Shown in pieces: positions 7,874 to 14,809 of a stretch of 44,678 bases of DNA (the first letter of the stretch is position 1; each line of letters starts with the position of its first letter). The DNA is taken from assembly GCF_014197535.1 (NCBI RefSeq), contig NZ_JACIFV010000036.1, positions 1-44,678 of the forward strand. The letters run 5' to 3'. This DNA is from Rhizobium aethiopicum. Lineage in GTDB: Bacteria; Pseudomonadota; Alphaproteobacteria; Rhizobiales; Rhizobiaceae. The translations under genes were made by a program, and so were the position numbers. Under the pieces are notes generated by a model. That model ran no database searches. It saw only the letters and a program-made list of their open reading frames with translations, and was not told the origin of the DNA.

Positions 7874-8971
7874 TCAATCCTCAGCCAAAGTGAAGACGGT
7901 GCAGGGCTCGGCGATGCCGCGCAGGGCGTGCTCGCCGAGCGGCGTCAGCGCGGCCTCGGTATTCGCCGCCACGGCGCCCGAGATCAGCACGCTGTGACCG
8001 AGCCGCTTGCAGAGCCCTTCCAGCCGGCTGACCAGATTGACCGCCGGGCCGATGGCAGTGAAATCAAGCCGGTCGGCGGCGCCGATATTGCCCCAGAGGA
8101 TTTCGCCGAAATGCAGCGCCGCACCGAAGGGCAGCGGCGCCAGCCCCTGCGCCCGGCGCATCTGGTCGAGATGGACCATGCCGGCGCGGCAGGCGGCGAC
8201 AGCCCGAAGCGCCGCCTCGCAGGCCTCCCGATCAGCTCCGGCCCCATTATCGGAAGCGGCGGTGACGGGAAAGATCGCCAGCACGCCGTCGCCGATGAAT
8301 TTCAGCACCTCGCCGCCGAAGGCGTGCACGGCGCCGGCGACGCGGTCGAAATAAGCGTCGAGCGCTGATATCATCGCCTGCGGCTCCGTCACCTGGGAAA
8401 GCGCGGTGAAATCCCGCAAATCGGCGCAGAGAAGAGCGGCGCGGATGGTTTCGCCGGTGCCGCGGGCAAGCGCACCCGACTGGACCCGTGCCGCACTGCG
8501 CCGGCCGAGATAGGCTTCAAGCAGTGCCGCCCGCGCCTCCCGCGCCGCAAGGGCTGCGAGCGGCGCGGCGGCAAAACGTGCGACCTCCTGCAGCCGCGCG
8601 GCTTCATCAGGAGAGAATTCGCCCGCCCCTGCCTCCTTGCCGATGCCCGCCCAGCCGAGCACGGCGCCGTCCCGCGAAGCTCCAATCCTCTCCTCCCAAA
8701 CCGGCCCGAGTCCGGCCAGCCATTCGCGCCCGGCATCGCTTTGAGGTGCGGCGGCAAAACCCAGCGCCTCGATGACGGCTCCGGTTTCGGCCCGCCACAG
8801 CCAGGTACGTCGTGCGATGATCGGATGCGGCACCGAAAGTGTCAGCGCACCACCGGAAAGCGCCAGACCATCGGCCAGCAGCCGGCGCCCGAGCTCGGCC
8901 AGAAACCGTTCGGGACCGGGCGAAGCCGCAGCCTCGTCAATCAGCCAGGCGAGAGAGGGAGGCAGATCCAT
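7874..8971 (-). CDS. Class III adenylate cyclase with N-terminal sensor-like region
   Basis: The 365-residue cytoplasmic protein has a catalytic domain at about residues 170-345. The metal aspartates sit in LLCADLRDFTALSQ and KFIGDGVLAIFP. The purine-selecting Lys is in GGEVLKFIGD and the Asp in RLDFTAIG. The transition-state Asn/Arg are in PAVNLVSRLEG. Lys plus Asp is the adenylate-cyclase pair, so the product is probably cAMP. One variant is GP where many homologues have GD before VN. The N-terminal 165 residues lack membrane helices and look like a small sensor or regulatory domain. The start is the ATG at 8971. It stands alone; the following gene on the same strand has its own operator. 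Confidence 0.85.
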   Translation of the reverse strand: MDLPPSLAWLIDEAAASPGPERFLAELGRRLLADGLALSGGALTLSVPHPIIARRTWLWRAETGAVIEALGFAAAPQSDAGREWLAGLGPVWEERIGASRDGAVLGWAGIGKEAGAGEFSPDEAARLQEVARFAAAPLAALAAREARAALLEAYLGRRSAARVQSGALARGTGETIRAALLCADLRDFTALSQVTEPQAMISALDAYFDRVAGAVHAFGGEVLKFIGDGVLAIFPVTAASDNGAGADREACEAALRAVAACRAGMVHLDQMRRAQGLAPLPFGAALHFGEILWGNIGAADRLDFTAIGPAVNLVSRLEGLCKRLGHSVLISGAVAANTEAALTPLGEHALRGIAEPCTVFTLAED

Positions 8972-9087
8972 GGGTTAACATTGGCATTGCAACAGGACGT
9001 GGGCAACCCCGGGACATCCGCCCACGGACACTCCCGCGGCCCCTGAGGAGGTCTCCAGTCTCCGCCTTGTTGGCAACCAAAACCCGC

Positions 9088-9212
9088 GACGTCATCCTCG
9101 GCCTTGCGCCGAGGATCTGCGACGATTCAATTAAGCACTTGAAAATAAATGGTTTTCGTCCAGACAATTGCCCTGGTCAGATACTCGGCACAAGACCGAG
9201 CATGACGGAGGA
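9088..9212. repeat. Intergenic inverted repeat (ATCCTCGG...CCGAGGAT type)
   Basis: The left arm is a near-perfect hairpin, ATCCTCGG-ccttgcg-CCGAGGAT (9094-9117). The right arm is actcggcacaagaccgag followed by catgacg (9180-9206). A related element lies at 30916-30995. Otherwise 8972-9429 shows no gene. Confidence 0.55.
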
Positions 9213-9429
9213 GACTTTGTCGGCAAACTGAGGACACCTTTGGTGTCCGGGGGATTTCCTATCGGCACTTGCTCCCGCCGAGTCCCTCCACAACCCTGTC
9301 AACCCCACCGTCCAACAACTCTGTGGAAAACCATTCACCACGGTGGAGAACAACCGAATAAACACTTTTAAATTGCGCGACATTGATTCGATTATGTGCC
9401 AGCTTGTCATTAGCGATTGAGGGGTTGCG

Positions 9430-9654
9430 ATGGGCACGACATATTGGCCGAAAGACCCGCTTGACGGGAATGACATGACGCTGCTGACGTCGATACTTCG
9501 GCGGTGGTGCGCGCGCTATGGGATTGAGTTTACGGCCGAGGAAAGCAAGCGGAAGGCGAAGGAACTCGTCGAATGGTTCGAATTCGGCGTCAAGGATCCG
9601 GCCGAGCTCGAAGAGCTGATCGACGGAAAGCACTGGCTCGTCAGCCGCATCTGA
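9430..9654 (+). CDS. Conserved-looking small hypothetical protein
   Basis: The 74-residue soluble protein is acidic and helical, with a WPKDPLDGNDMTLL start, a CARYGIEFTAEESKRKAKEL helix and an FGVKDPAELEELI segment. There is no signal peptide or membrane helix. The start ATG at 9430 is preceded by GAGGGG at a spacing of 6 nt, a good ribosome site. An AT-richer 60-bp stretch upstream is probably its promoter. I do not recognise the family and no function is proposed. Confidence 0.65.
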   Translation: MGTTYWPKDPLDGNDMTLLTSILRRWCARYGIEFTAEESKRKAKELVEWFEFGVKDPAELEELIDGKHWLVSRI

Positions 9655-9732
9655 GCGCCGTCGTTATTTCAACAGATAGAGGCCGGGCGAAACGTCGCAC
9701 CGGCCCTCGTTCGTCTGCTCTGTCAAAGGCTT

Positions 9733-10041
9733 TTAGTAGTCGTCCCGCCAGCGGCGTTCGCGGTCCCAGCGCCGCTCATAGCGCCAGCGCGGGCCATCCC
9801 AATCGCGATGACGCCGCTCCCAGCCCCAGCGGGGCGGACCGCCATAGAAAGCTACAGGCGGCGGGCGGCGCCAGTTGCGCCGGCATTCGCCCCAGCGGGT
9901 CAGGTGCCAGCCGCGACCACAGGCGTAGTCGACCTTTGTGACAGTGCTCTCAACCTTGATTGCCCCGATCGGCATCGCCTGAGCTGTGCCGATCGAGAGG
10001 CTGCCAGCGAGCAAGGCAGCCGCGATAGAAAGTGCCTTCAT
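9733..10041 (-). CDS. Small secreted GCG_CRPN-like Arg/Trp-rich protein
   Basis: The 102-residue protein has a clear signal peptide (MKALSIAAALLAGSLSIG, cut after TAQA). Next is a YACGRGWHLTRWGECRRN segment with two cysteines, typical of small rhizobial proteins of the GCG_CRPN type. The tail (about residues 60-102) is very rich in Arg, Trp and Tyr (RWGWERRHRDWDGPRWRYER). It is probably periplasmic or secreted; function is unknown. I chose the ATG at 10041 over an upstream in-frame start because GGAG lies 6 nt before it and the signal peptide begins there. It converges with the gene at 9430-9654. The 78-bp gap holds a GC hairpin (GGCCGG...CCGGCC, 9683-9704) without a T-tract. Confidence 0.75.
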   Translation of the reverse strand: MKALSIAAALLAGSLSIGTAQAMPIGAIKVESTVTKVDYACGRGWHLTRWGECRRNWRRPPPVAFYGGPPRWGWERRHRDWDGPRWRYERRWDRERRWRDDY

Positions 10042-10214
10042 CGAAAACTCCATTTCATCCAGCCGCAATCACCTTAGGACCGCCAAATTGAACTGGAGAT
10101 GAACTGCACGTTCATGTTTGCGAGCGAAAAATGCAGCACTTTTTGACCGCGGCGGACGGTTCTTCCCGCAGCGTCAAGCGCTTGAGGAACATGCCGCCGC
10201 CTGCCGAAAACCGT

Positions 10215-10661
10215 TCATCTCCTGCCGTAAAATGGATCTGGACCGGGGTTCCGCCCGGCGGCGACCTCGGTGAGCCGTCGGAGATAATGCGCCCAGCCTT
10301 CCTCATGGCCGGCGCATTGCTCCGCACTCGGCAGGCCGCTATGGGTGAGCCGCAAAAGCGTCCCGCCTCCCTGCTCGATCAGGTCGATCTCGACCAGACT
10401 CGATCCCGGCGGCACCACCTCGCTGCCGTCCCAGCCGAAGCTGTAGGCAAGCCGATGCACCGGCACCACCTCGCGAAACGAGCCGCGCGCAAAGCGGGCG
10501 CCGGTGACGTTGACGAGATAGAGCCCGCCGGGCTCCGGCTCGACCTCGGCCTCCGTCCCCATCCAGCGCAGGATCTTCTCCGGATCGGTCATCAGCGCAA
10601 ACACCGCCGCCGGCGGCGCCGCAAGATGCGCCTCGCGACGCACGACGAAAGATTCTGGCAT
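10215..10661 (-). CDS. SRPBCC/AHSA1-family protein
   Basis: The 148-residue protein shows the START-like fold signature of AHSA1-type proteins. It begins with an FVVRREAHLAAPPAAVFALM helix start, followed by DPEKILRWMG. A central SLVEIDLIEQGGGTLLRLTHSGL strand pair and a C-terminal HEEGWAHYLRRLTEVA helix complete the pattern. Such proteins bind hydrophobic ligands or act as stress-related co-chaperone-like proteins; the ligand here is unknown. The ATG at 10661 has GGAGAGAG immediately upstream. In many rhizobia such genes are paired with an ArsR gene, but none is adjacent here. It stands alone, with a repeat-filled region upstream. Confidence 0.85.
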   Translation of the reverse strand: MPESFVVRREAHLAAPPAAVFALMTDPEKILRWMGTEAEVEPEPGGLYLVNVTGARFARGSFREVVPVHRLAYSFGWDGSEVVPPGSSLVEIDLIEQGGGTLLRLTHSGLPSAEQCAGHEEGWAHYLRRLTEVAAGRNPGPDPFYGRR

Positions 10662-10835
10662 GTCTCTCTCCAATGGTTGCGGCCCCGGTTCGGGGGAACG
10701 ACACATCCTGCTGTTTTGACGTGAGTGCCCTCAGCGAAGCATGTAGGCGTGAGGATGCGCCTAGCAAGGGCGGGCATCCAGCAACGCGCCCTTAGCGTGA
10801 GACCCTCATCGGCCTCGGCGCGGCAACCTCCGACC

Positions 10836-10975
10836 CCCCTCATTCTGAGGCGCGCAGCCCGCAGGGCGGAGCCTCAAAGGACGCGCTCCAACGCCGCTCC
10901 TTGCATCAATCAACGCCGGCGCATCCGCCTCGTCCTTCGAGGCCCCTGCGGGGCACCTCCAGGATGAGGCTCTTG
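10836..10975. repeat. Intergenic palindromic repeat pair (CTGAGGCGCGCAG / GGGGCACCTC types)
   Basis: 'cattctgaggcgcgcag' with 'gcggagcctcaaaggacgcg' (10841-10885) and 'cgtccttcgaggcccctg' with 'cggggcacctccaggatgag' (10930-10970) form opposing arms. The family recurs at 23462-23520 and 44388-44610. Confidence 0.6.
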
Positions 10976-11052
10976 GGGTTGCAACCCGCACTCACCGACG
11001 AAACCATCTTACCCTATTGCCAGCCCGCCGCCTTGCCCCTATTGTCCGCGCC

Positions 11053-11190
11053 GTTCTCAGGGCGGGGTGAAAGTCCCTACCGGCGGTATGCAGTTTCGAT
11101 TGCGAGCCCGCGAGCGCCTTCCTCGGAAGGGTCAGCAGATCAGGTGAGATGCCTGAGCCGACGGTCATAGTCCGGATGAAAGAGAACGTG
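11053..11190 (+). promoter_or_regulatory. FMN riboswitch (RFN element)
   Basis: The conserved RFN blocks appear in order: ctcagggcggggtgaaagtc, then ctaccggcggtatgcag, gagcccgcgagcgc, ggtcagcagatcaggtgaga, tgcctgagccgacggtcat and agtccggatgaaagagaacg. It lies 80 bp upstream of ribH2, so FMN should repress lumazine synthase production. Downstream, CCTTGG (11234-11239) can pair with CCAAAGG (11256-11262), which contains part of the ribosome site AAAGGAG. I see no T-tract terminator, so control is probably translational (inference). Confidence 0.93.
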
Positions 11191-11270
11191 CGCTGCTGCT
11201 GCCCTCGGGGCTGGCTGCGGATGCTCGTGATCGCCTTGGGTGACGTGTCTGTACGCCAAAGGAGATTACC

Positions 11271-11705
11271 ATGACACCCACCCGTTATGCCTTCGTCAAA
11301 GCCGGCTGGCACGCCGATATCGTCGACCGTGCGCTTGAAGGCTTCCAACAGCTTGTCCCCGCCGAGCAGATCGACGTATTCGACGTCCCCGGCGCTTTCG
11401 AAATGCCGCTGTTCTCGCGCGATCTTGCCGCGACCGGACGTTATGCCGCCGTCATCGCCGCCGCCTTCGTCGTCGACGGCGGGATCTACCGCCACGAATT
11501 CGTCGCCCAGGCCGTCGTCGATGGCCTGATGCGTGCCGGCATGGATACGGGCGTGCCGGTGCTATCCGTGTCGCTGACGCCGCATCACTATCAGGAAACC
11601 GAGCATCACACGCAGATCTATCGCGCCCATTTCGTCGAGAAGGGCCGCGAGGCGGCACGCGCCGCCCTGATGATCGGCAAGACACGCGCCGCTCTTGCGG
11701 CCTGA
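11271..11705 (+). CDS. ribH2: 6,7-dimethyl-8-ribityllumazine synthase, type II
   Basis: It condenses 5-amino-6-ribitylamino-uracil with dihydroxybutanone phosphate, the penultimate step of riboflavin synthesis. The 144-residue length and the motifs FVKAGWHADIVDRALEG, DVFDVPGAFEMPLFSRDLA, YAAVIAAAFVVDGGIYRHEF and PHHYQETEHH match the Brucella/rhizobial RibH2 branch, which forms decamers (family knowledge). The second branch in these bacteria, RibH1, is normally near ribD/ribE elsewhere. The ATG at 11271 is preceded by AAAGGAG at 6 nt. It stands alone after the FMN riboswitch, as expected for rhizobial ribH2. Confidence 0.93.
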   Translation: MTPTRYAFVKAGWHADIVDRALEGFQQLVPAEQIDVFDVPGAFEMPLFSRDLAATGRYAAVIAAAFVVDGGIYRHEFVAQAVVDGLMRAGMDTGVPVLSVSLTPHHYQETEHHTQIYRAHFVEKGREAARAALMIGKTRAALAA

Positions 11706-11711
11706 AGCAGG

Positions 11712-11812
11712 TCGCGCAAAAGTGTGCAGCGGTTTCGCGGGCAACGACATGCGCGAAAACAAACACCTAAAGCGCAAAGAGCGAATCTGAAAGATCGTGA
11801 CGCGCTTTAGCA
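11712..11812. repeat. Rhizobial intergenic repeat (AAGTGTGCAGCGGTTT ... GACGCGCTTTAG)
   Basis: The segment runs from 'cgcaaaagtgtgcagcggtt' to 'tcgtgacgcgctttag', with an internal 'taaagcgc' complementary to the final 'gcgcttta'. I recognise it as a common rhizobial intergenic repeat from memory; only one copy is seen in this window. The rest of 11706-11957 shows no gene. Confidence 0.45.
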
Positions 11813-11957
11813 GCACGCGATAGGCGGCGGGAGCGGCCCCGCCGTCTCTTCTGCTCCAACAGAATAATTGATTCGACGCCCTTACCGCGCTGTGGTCCAC
11901 TCGACCCCAACATGTATCGCCATTCTTAATGCGTCCAAACCCTAAAGGGAGCTGAAG

Positions 11958-12647
11958 ATGAGCAATGCAGTGCACAGTGAAACCCCCACCGAATCCGCGA
12001 GAACACGACCGGTCGACACCAAGCTCGAAGTGGTCGTCATCCCCGTTTCCGACGTCGACCGCGCCAAACGTTTCTATGACGGCCTGGGCTGGAGGCTCGA
12101 CGCCGACTTTGCCAATGATGCCGATTTCCGGGTGATCCAGTTCACCCCGCCGGGCTCCGGCTGCGCCATCATCTTCGGCAGGAACGTCACGGCCGCCGCC
12201 CCCGGCTCAGCGCAAGGGCTCTACCTCATCGTCTCCGACATCGAGGCCGCGCGGCGCGATCTCATCGCCCGCGGCGTCGAGGTGAGCGCGGTCTTCCACG
12301 ACGCATCGGGCGTTTATGCCGGCAAGGACGAGCCCTATCTCTTCGGGCGCCTGCGCATAGCCGGCCGCGACCCCGAGCACCGCAGCTACCGTTCCTTTGC
12401 CTCGTTCAAGGATCCCGACGGCAATGGCTGGCTGTTCCAGGAAGTCACCACCCGCCTCCCCGGCCGCATCGACGCCGATGAGACGGCCTTCTCGACATCG
12501 AGCGACCTTGCGGCGGCACTCCGCCGCGCCGCCCAGGCCCACGGCGAACACGAGAAACGCAACGGCGGCAAGTATGACGAGAACTGGCCGGACTGGTATG
12601 CCGACTACATGGTGAGCGAGCAGGCCGGCAGGCAGCTGCCGTTGTAG
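11958..12647 (+). CDS. VOC-family (glyoxalase/bleomycin-resistance-like) protein
   Basis: The 229-residue protein has a VOC fold at about residues 20-160. It starts with KLEVVVIPVSDVDRAKRFYD and includes the typical GLYLIVSDIEAARRDLIARGV and FKDPDGNGWLFQEV strands. Potential metal ligands are the E/D/H residues near the paired betas. The C-terminal 60 residues (ALRRAAQAHGEHEKRNGG and NWPDWYADYMV) are an extra helical extension seen in longer VOC proteins. The substrate is unknown. The ATG at 11958 has GGGAG 8 nt upstream. It is a single-gene unit, with a mosaic repeat about 80 bp downstream. Confidence 0.85.
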   Translation: MSNAVHSETPTESARTRPVDTKLEVVVIPVSDVDRAKRFYDGLGWRLDADFANDADFRVIQFTPPGSGCAIIFGRNVTAAAPGSAQGLYLIVSDIEAARRDLIARGVEVSAVFHDASGVYAGKDEPYLFGRLRIAGRDPEHRSYRSFASFKDPDGNGWLFQEVTTRLPGRIDADETAFSTSSDLAAALRRAAQAHGEHEKRNGGKYDENWPDWYADYMVSEQAGRQLPL

Positions 12648-12728
12648 GTGGAAGCGGCAGACGCTGGGAGCACCCGCCTCGCCTTCGAGCCCCTCAGGGC
12701 GGGGCTTCTTTCCTTAGGCGTGCCGTGC

Positions 12729-12912
12729 GGCACCCCCCTCTGTCCTGCCGGACATCTCCCCCACACGGAGGGAGATCGGCTCGGCGAGATGGCTTCCCCA
12801 AACAGCTGAGCTTGTGATTGTCGCTGCCGTTCGTGAGGGAGCGATGGTCAAGCCCCTTGCCAATCTCCACCCTTGTGGGGGAGATGTCCGGCAGGACAGA
12901 GGGGGGTGCTCG
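12729..12912. repeat. Intergenic inverted-repeat mosaic element, type 1 copy B (RIME-like)
   Basis: The left end 'cccccctctgtcctgccgga' and the right end 'tccggcaggacagagggggg' are perfect complements over 20 bp. The inner arms 'catctcccccac' and 'gtgggggagatg' also pair. It has the same layout as 3353-3536 and 35938-36118. Confidence 0.75.
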
Positions 12913-12945
12913 GGTCCTCACCCCGAGCCGCGCCACAGCCACGCC

Positions 12946-13722
12946 TCACCGATCGAATATATCCCGCCACTGTTTCTCGCCGATCAGACAATCCGTCGTC
13001 GGCGCGTCGGCGGCGATCTTCTCCACCGTCGGCGACGGTGAAATGCCGCTGACCTCGAGCACCAGCTTGCGGCGCACCGCGATGGCGAAATCCTCGATCT
13101 TGTGGACCGGCAGCACGAAGCTGCCGGGGCCGCCGATCACGCAATCGGCGTAATATTTGTCGAGCCCTCCGGGGGCATCGGAAGGACGCAGCATGATGGC
13201 CAGCCCATTGATGATCATGCCTGACGCCACCGCCTTGTCGCGGGCGGGCATGACGGGATCGCCGGAATTGTTGGGGCCGTCGCCGGAAACGTCGATCACC
13301 TCGCGCCTGCCGCGAAAGGGGCCCGTGGTAATTATGCTGGCACCCTGATCGATGGCGGTGGAGATCGAGGTGCGCCGTTGCGTGGCAATCGGCCGGGCAT
13401 CGAGCTTGTCGGCAAAGGCGATCGCATCCTGTTCCGTCTCGATCAGCTGCCAGTCGATCATTGAATCCTGGACGACATAGCCCGCCCATTCGAAATAGCT
13501 GATGGCGATGCGGCCGGTGAGCCCGCCCTTGACCGCATCGATGAATTCCTTGTGCTTGAGCGCCTCGACATAACCGTCGCGCTGAATGCCGATCTCCTCG
13601 AAGTCCATTGACCGCGAAGTGTCGACGGCAAGCACCAGCGTCACGTCGACCTCGTTTTCGCCCGCCCCAGTTGTCGGCACGACTCCGGTAAGACCCATGA
13701 GCACCGCAAGCGTCGTCAGCAT
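12946..13722 (-). CDS. DUF1194 secreted von Willebrand factor A-type protein
   Basis: The 258-residue protein starts with a hydrophobic leader (MLTTLAVLMGLTGVVPTT). It then has VDVTLVLAVDTSRSMDFEE, where DTSRS is the DxSxS metal-ion-dependent adhesion (MIDAS) motif. Further vWA features are the REVIDVSGDGPNNSG strand near residue 145 and a conserved KYYADCVIGGPGSFV block near 195. DUF1194 proteins are envelope vWA proteins of alphaproteobacteria with unknown partners (family knowledge). The ATG at 13722 has GGGGAT 6 nt upstream. It stands alone between a mosaic repeat and a second inverted repeat. Confidence 0.85.
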   Translation of the reverse strand: MLTTLAVLMGLTGVVPTTGAGENEVDVTLVLAVDTSRSMDFEEIGIQRDGYVEALKHKEFIDAVKGGLTGRIAISYFEWAGYVVQDSMIDWQLIETEQDAIAFADKLDARPIATQRRTSISTAIDQGASIITTGPFRGRREVIDVSGDGPNNSGDPVMPARDKAVASGMIINGLAIMLRPSDAPGGLDKYYADCVIGGPGSFVLPVHKIEDFAIAVRRKLVLEVSGISPSPTVEKIAADAPTTDCLIGEKQWRDIFDR

Positions 13723-13921
13723 CGACAGATCCCCGCGCTATCAAGCGAGGAAACTGTAACACAGCTTGGCCCGCGCAGGACGCCCGACAGTGTGCGGGGC
13801 TTCAATTTTCGGTGATATCAGGAGTGCACGCGCCGCCGTTCGAGCCTCCAGCCTTTGTACTCGTGGCTGCAGTGATCTGGACAGCCTTCCCGCGACGTTT
13901 CATTGGAGAGCACTGCCTTCT

Positions 13922-14064
13922 CCTCCCTCATTCCTGTGCCTGTCACAGGAATCCAGTGCGCCCAAGTCCTTGGGCGCGAGAGACTTTTCAACTCTCGTAT
14001 TGAGTCATTCACCGCGCGGACGCGCGGTGGCTGAATTCCTGTGACGAGCACAGGATGAGGGAGG
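13922..14064. repeat. Intergenic nested inverted repeat (CCTCATTCCTGTG...CACAGGATGAGG)
   Basis: The outer arms 'ctcattcctgtgcctgtcac' and 'gtgacgagcacaggatgag' pair. Nested hairpins are GCGCCCAAGTCCTTGGGCGC, GAGAGACTTTTCAACTCTC and ACCGCGCGGACGCGCGGT. The rest of 13723-14139 shows no gene. Confidence 0.6.
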
Positions 14065-14139
14065 GAAGGTTAGCGCATCATCTCGCCCCTCGAGGCCGCT
14101 GCGAGGCACCTAACTCCATGAGCACTGCCTTCTCCACCC

Positions 14140-14679
14140 TCACCCCGCCACCAAGAGCAGCACATAGGCGATCACGCTTACCATCAACCCGCGAAACGCA
14201 AAGGTGACGCAGCGGTACTTGTTGCAGGCGATGGCGGAGAGGATATTGGCGTTTTCGAAATACTGGTCGAAGAGGTAGCGCTCGTCACGGCGGACAGCGG
14301 CCTCGAAGAACATGTCGCGATGCCTGGGCCAGGAGCCCCAGAACAGCGAGGTGGAGGCGCCGAGACGCCGCGGCAGCACGACGAGAATCGCCGACAGGAT
14401 GGAGAAGACCGAGGCTGCGGCAAGCAGGCCGGAAAACAACATGCTGCCCGGCGTGCCGCCGGTGTAGCGGGCCAGGCTGAAGACCGCCCTCACCTCGCTG
14501 GAGCTCACCAGAAAGGCGAGCATGAAAGTAAAGATATAGGCGGCCTTCTGATCGGATATCTTGATCTGATCATAAAATATGTCGTTGATTTTCTTGATAT
14601 GATCGAAATACTCGGTGCTGACGTCCCCGCTCGAGGGATTGCTCAGCATTACCTCAGTGGCATTTTCAAACTCGCTCAC
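14140..14679 (-). CDS. DUF5706 / Pycsar-effector (PycTM)-like membrane protein
   Basis: The 179-residue protein follows the DUF5706 pattern. An amphipathic N-terminal helix contains IFYDQIKISDQKAAYIFTFM, in which the D-Q/N-K-A block leads into membrane segment 1 (about residues 38-58). A second segment is LLAAASVFSILSAILVVLP, followed by a linker with SLFWGSW. A terminal block, ILSAIACNKYRCVTFAFRG, then leads into a last membrane segment to the C-terminus. In Pycsar antiphage systems, PycTM proteins with this layout respond to cyclic CMP/UMP and damage the membrane (family knowledge). No PycC-type cyclase is beside it; instead it is divergent from the FecR-barrel/CHASE2-cyclase operon, 130 bp away. 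I chose GTG at 14679 because GGAG lies 7 nt upstream. Confidence 0.7.
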   Translation of the reverse strand: MSEFENATEVMLSNPSSGDVSTEYFDHIKKINDIFYDQIKISDQKAAYIFTFMLAFLVSSSEVRAVFSLARYTGGTPGSMLFSGLLAAASVFSILSAILVVLPRRLGASTSLFWGSWPRHRDMFFEAAVRRDERYLFDQYFENANILSAIACNKYRCVTFAFRGLMVSVIAYVLLLVAG

Positions 14680-14809
14680 CTGAATACTCCATACCCCAAA
14701 GTGTTTCCCTGATATTACACTTCTCGACGAAAGCAAGAACACGTGTGCAACATGCTTGACTTTTCCACTCTACGCGGACAAAGGGGAAGCGGGGTATGGG
14801 GTCGAGGAC

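Noticed and set aside
12848..13762. Alternative frame over the DUF1194 gene
   Set aside because: The DUF1194 frame shows the MIDAS motif and signal peptide; the other frame is Arg/His-rich with no family marks.
14756..14809. TTG start for the FecR-barrel protein
   Set aside because: It gives an 18-residue polar leader before the signal peptide; ATG 14810 is natural.
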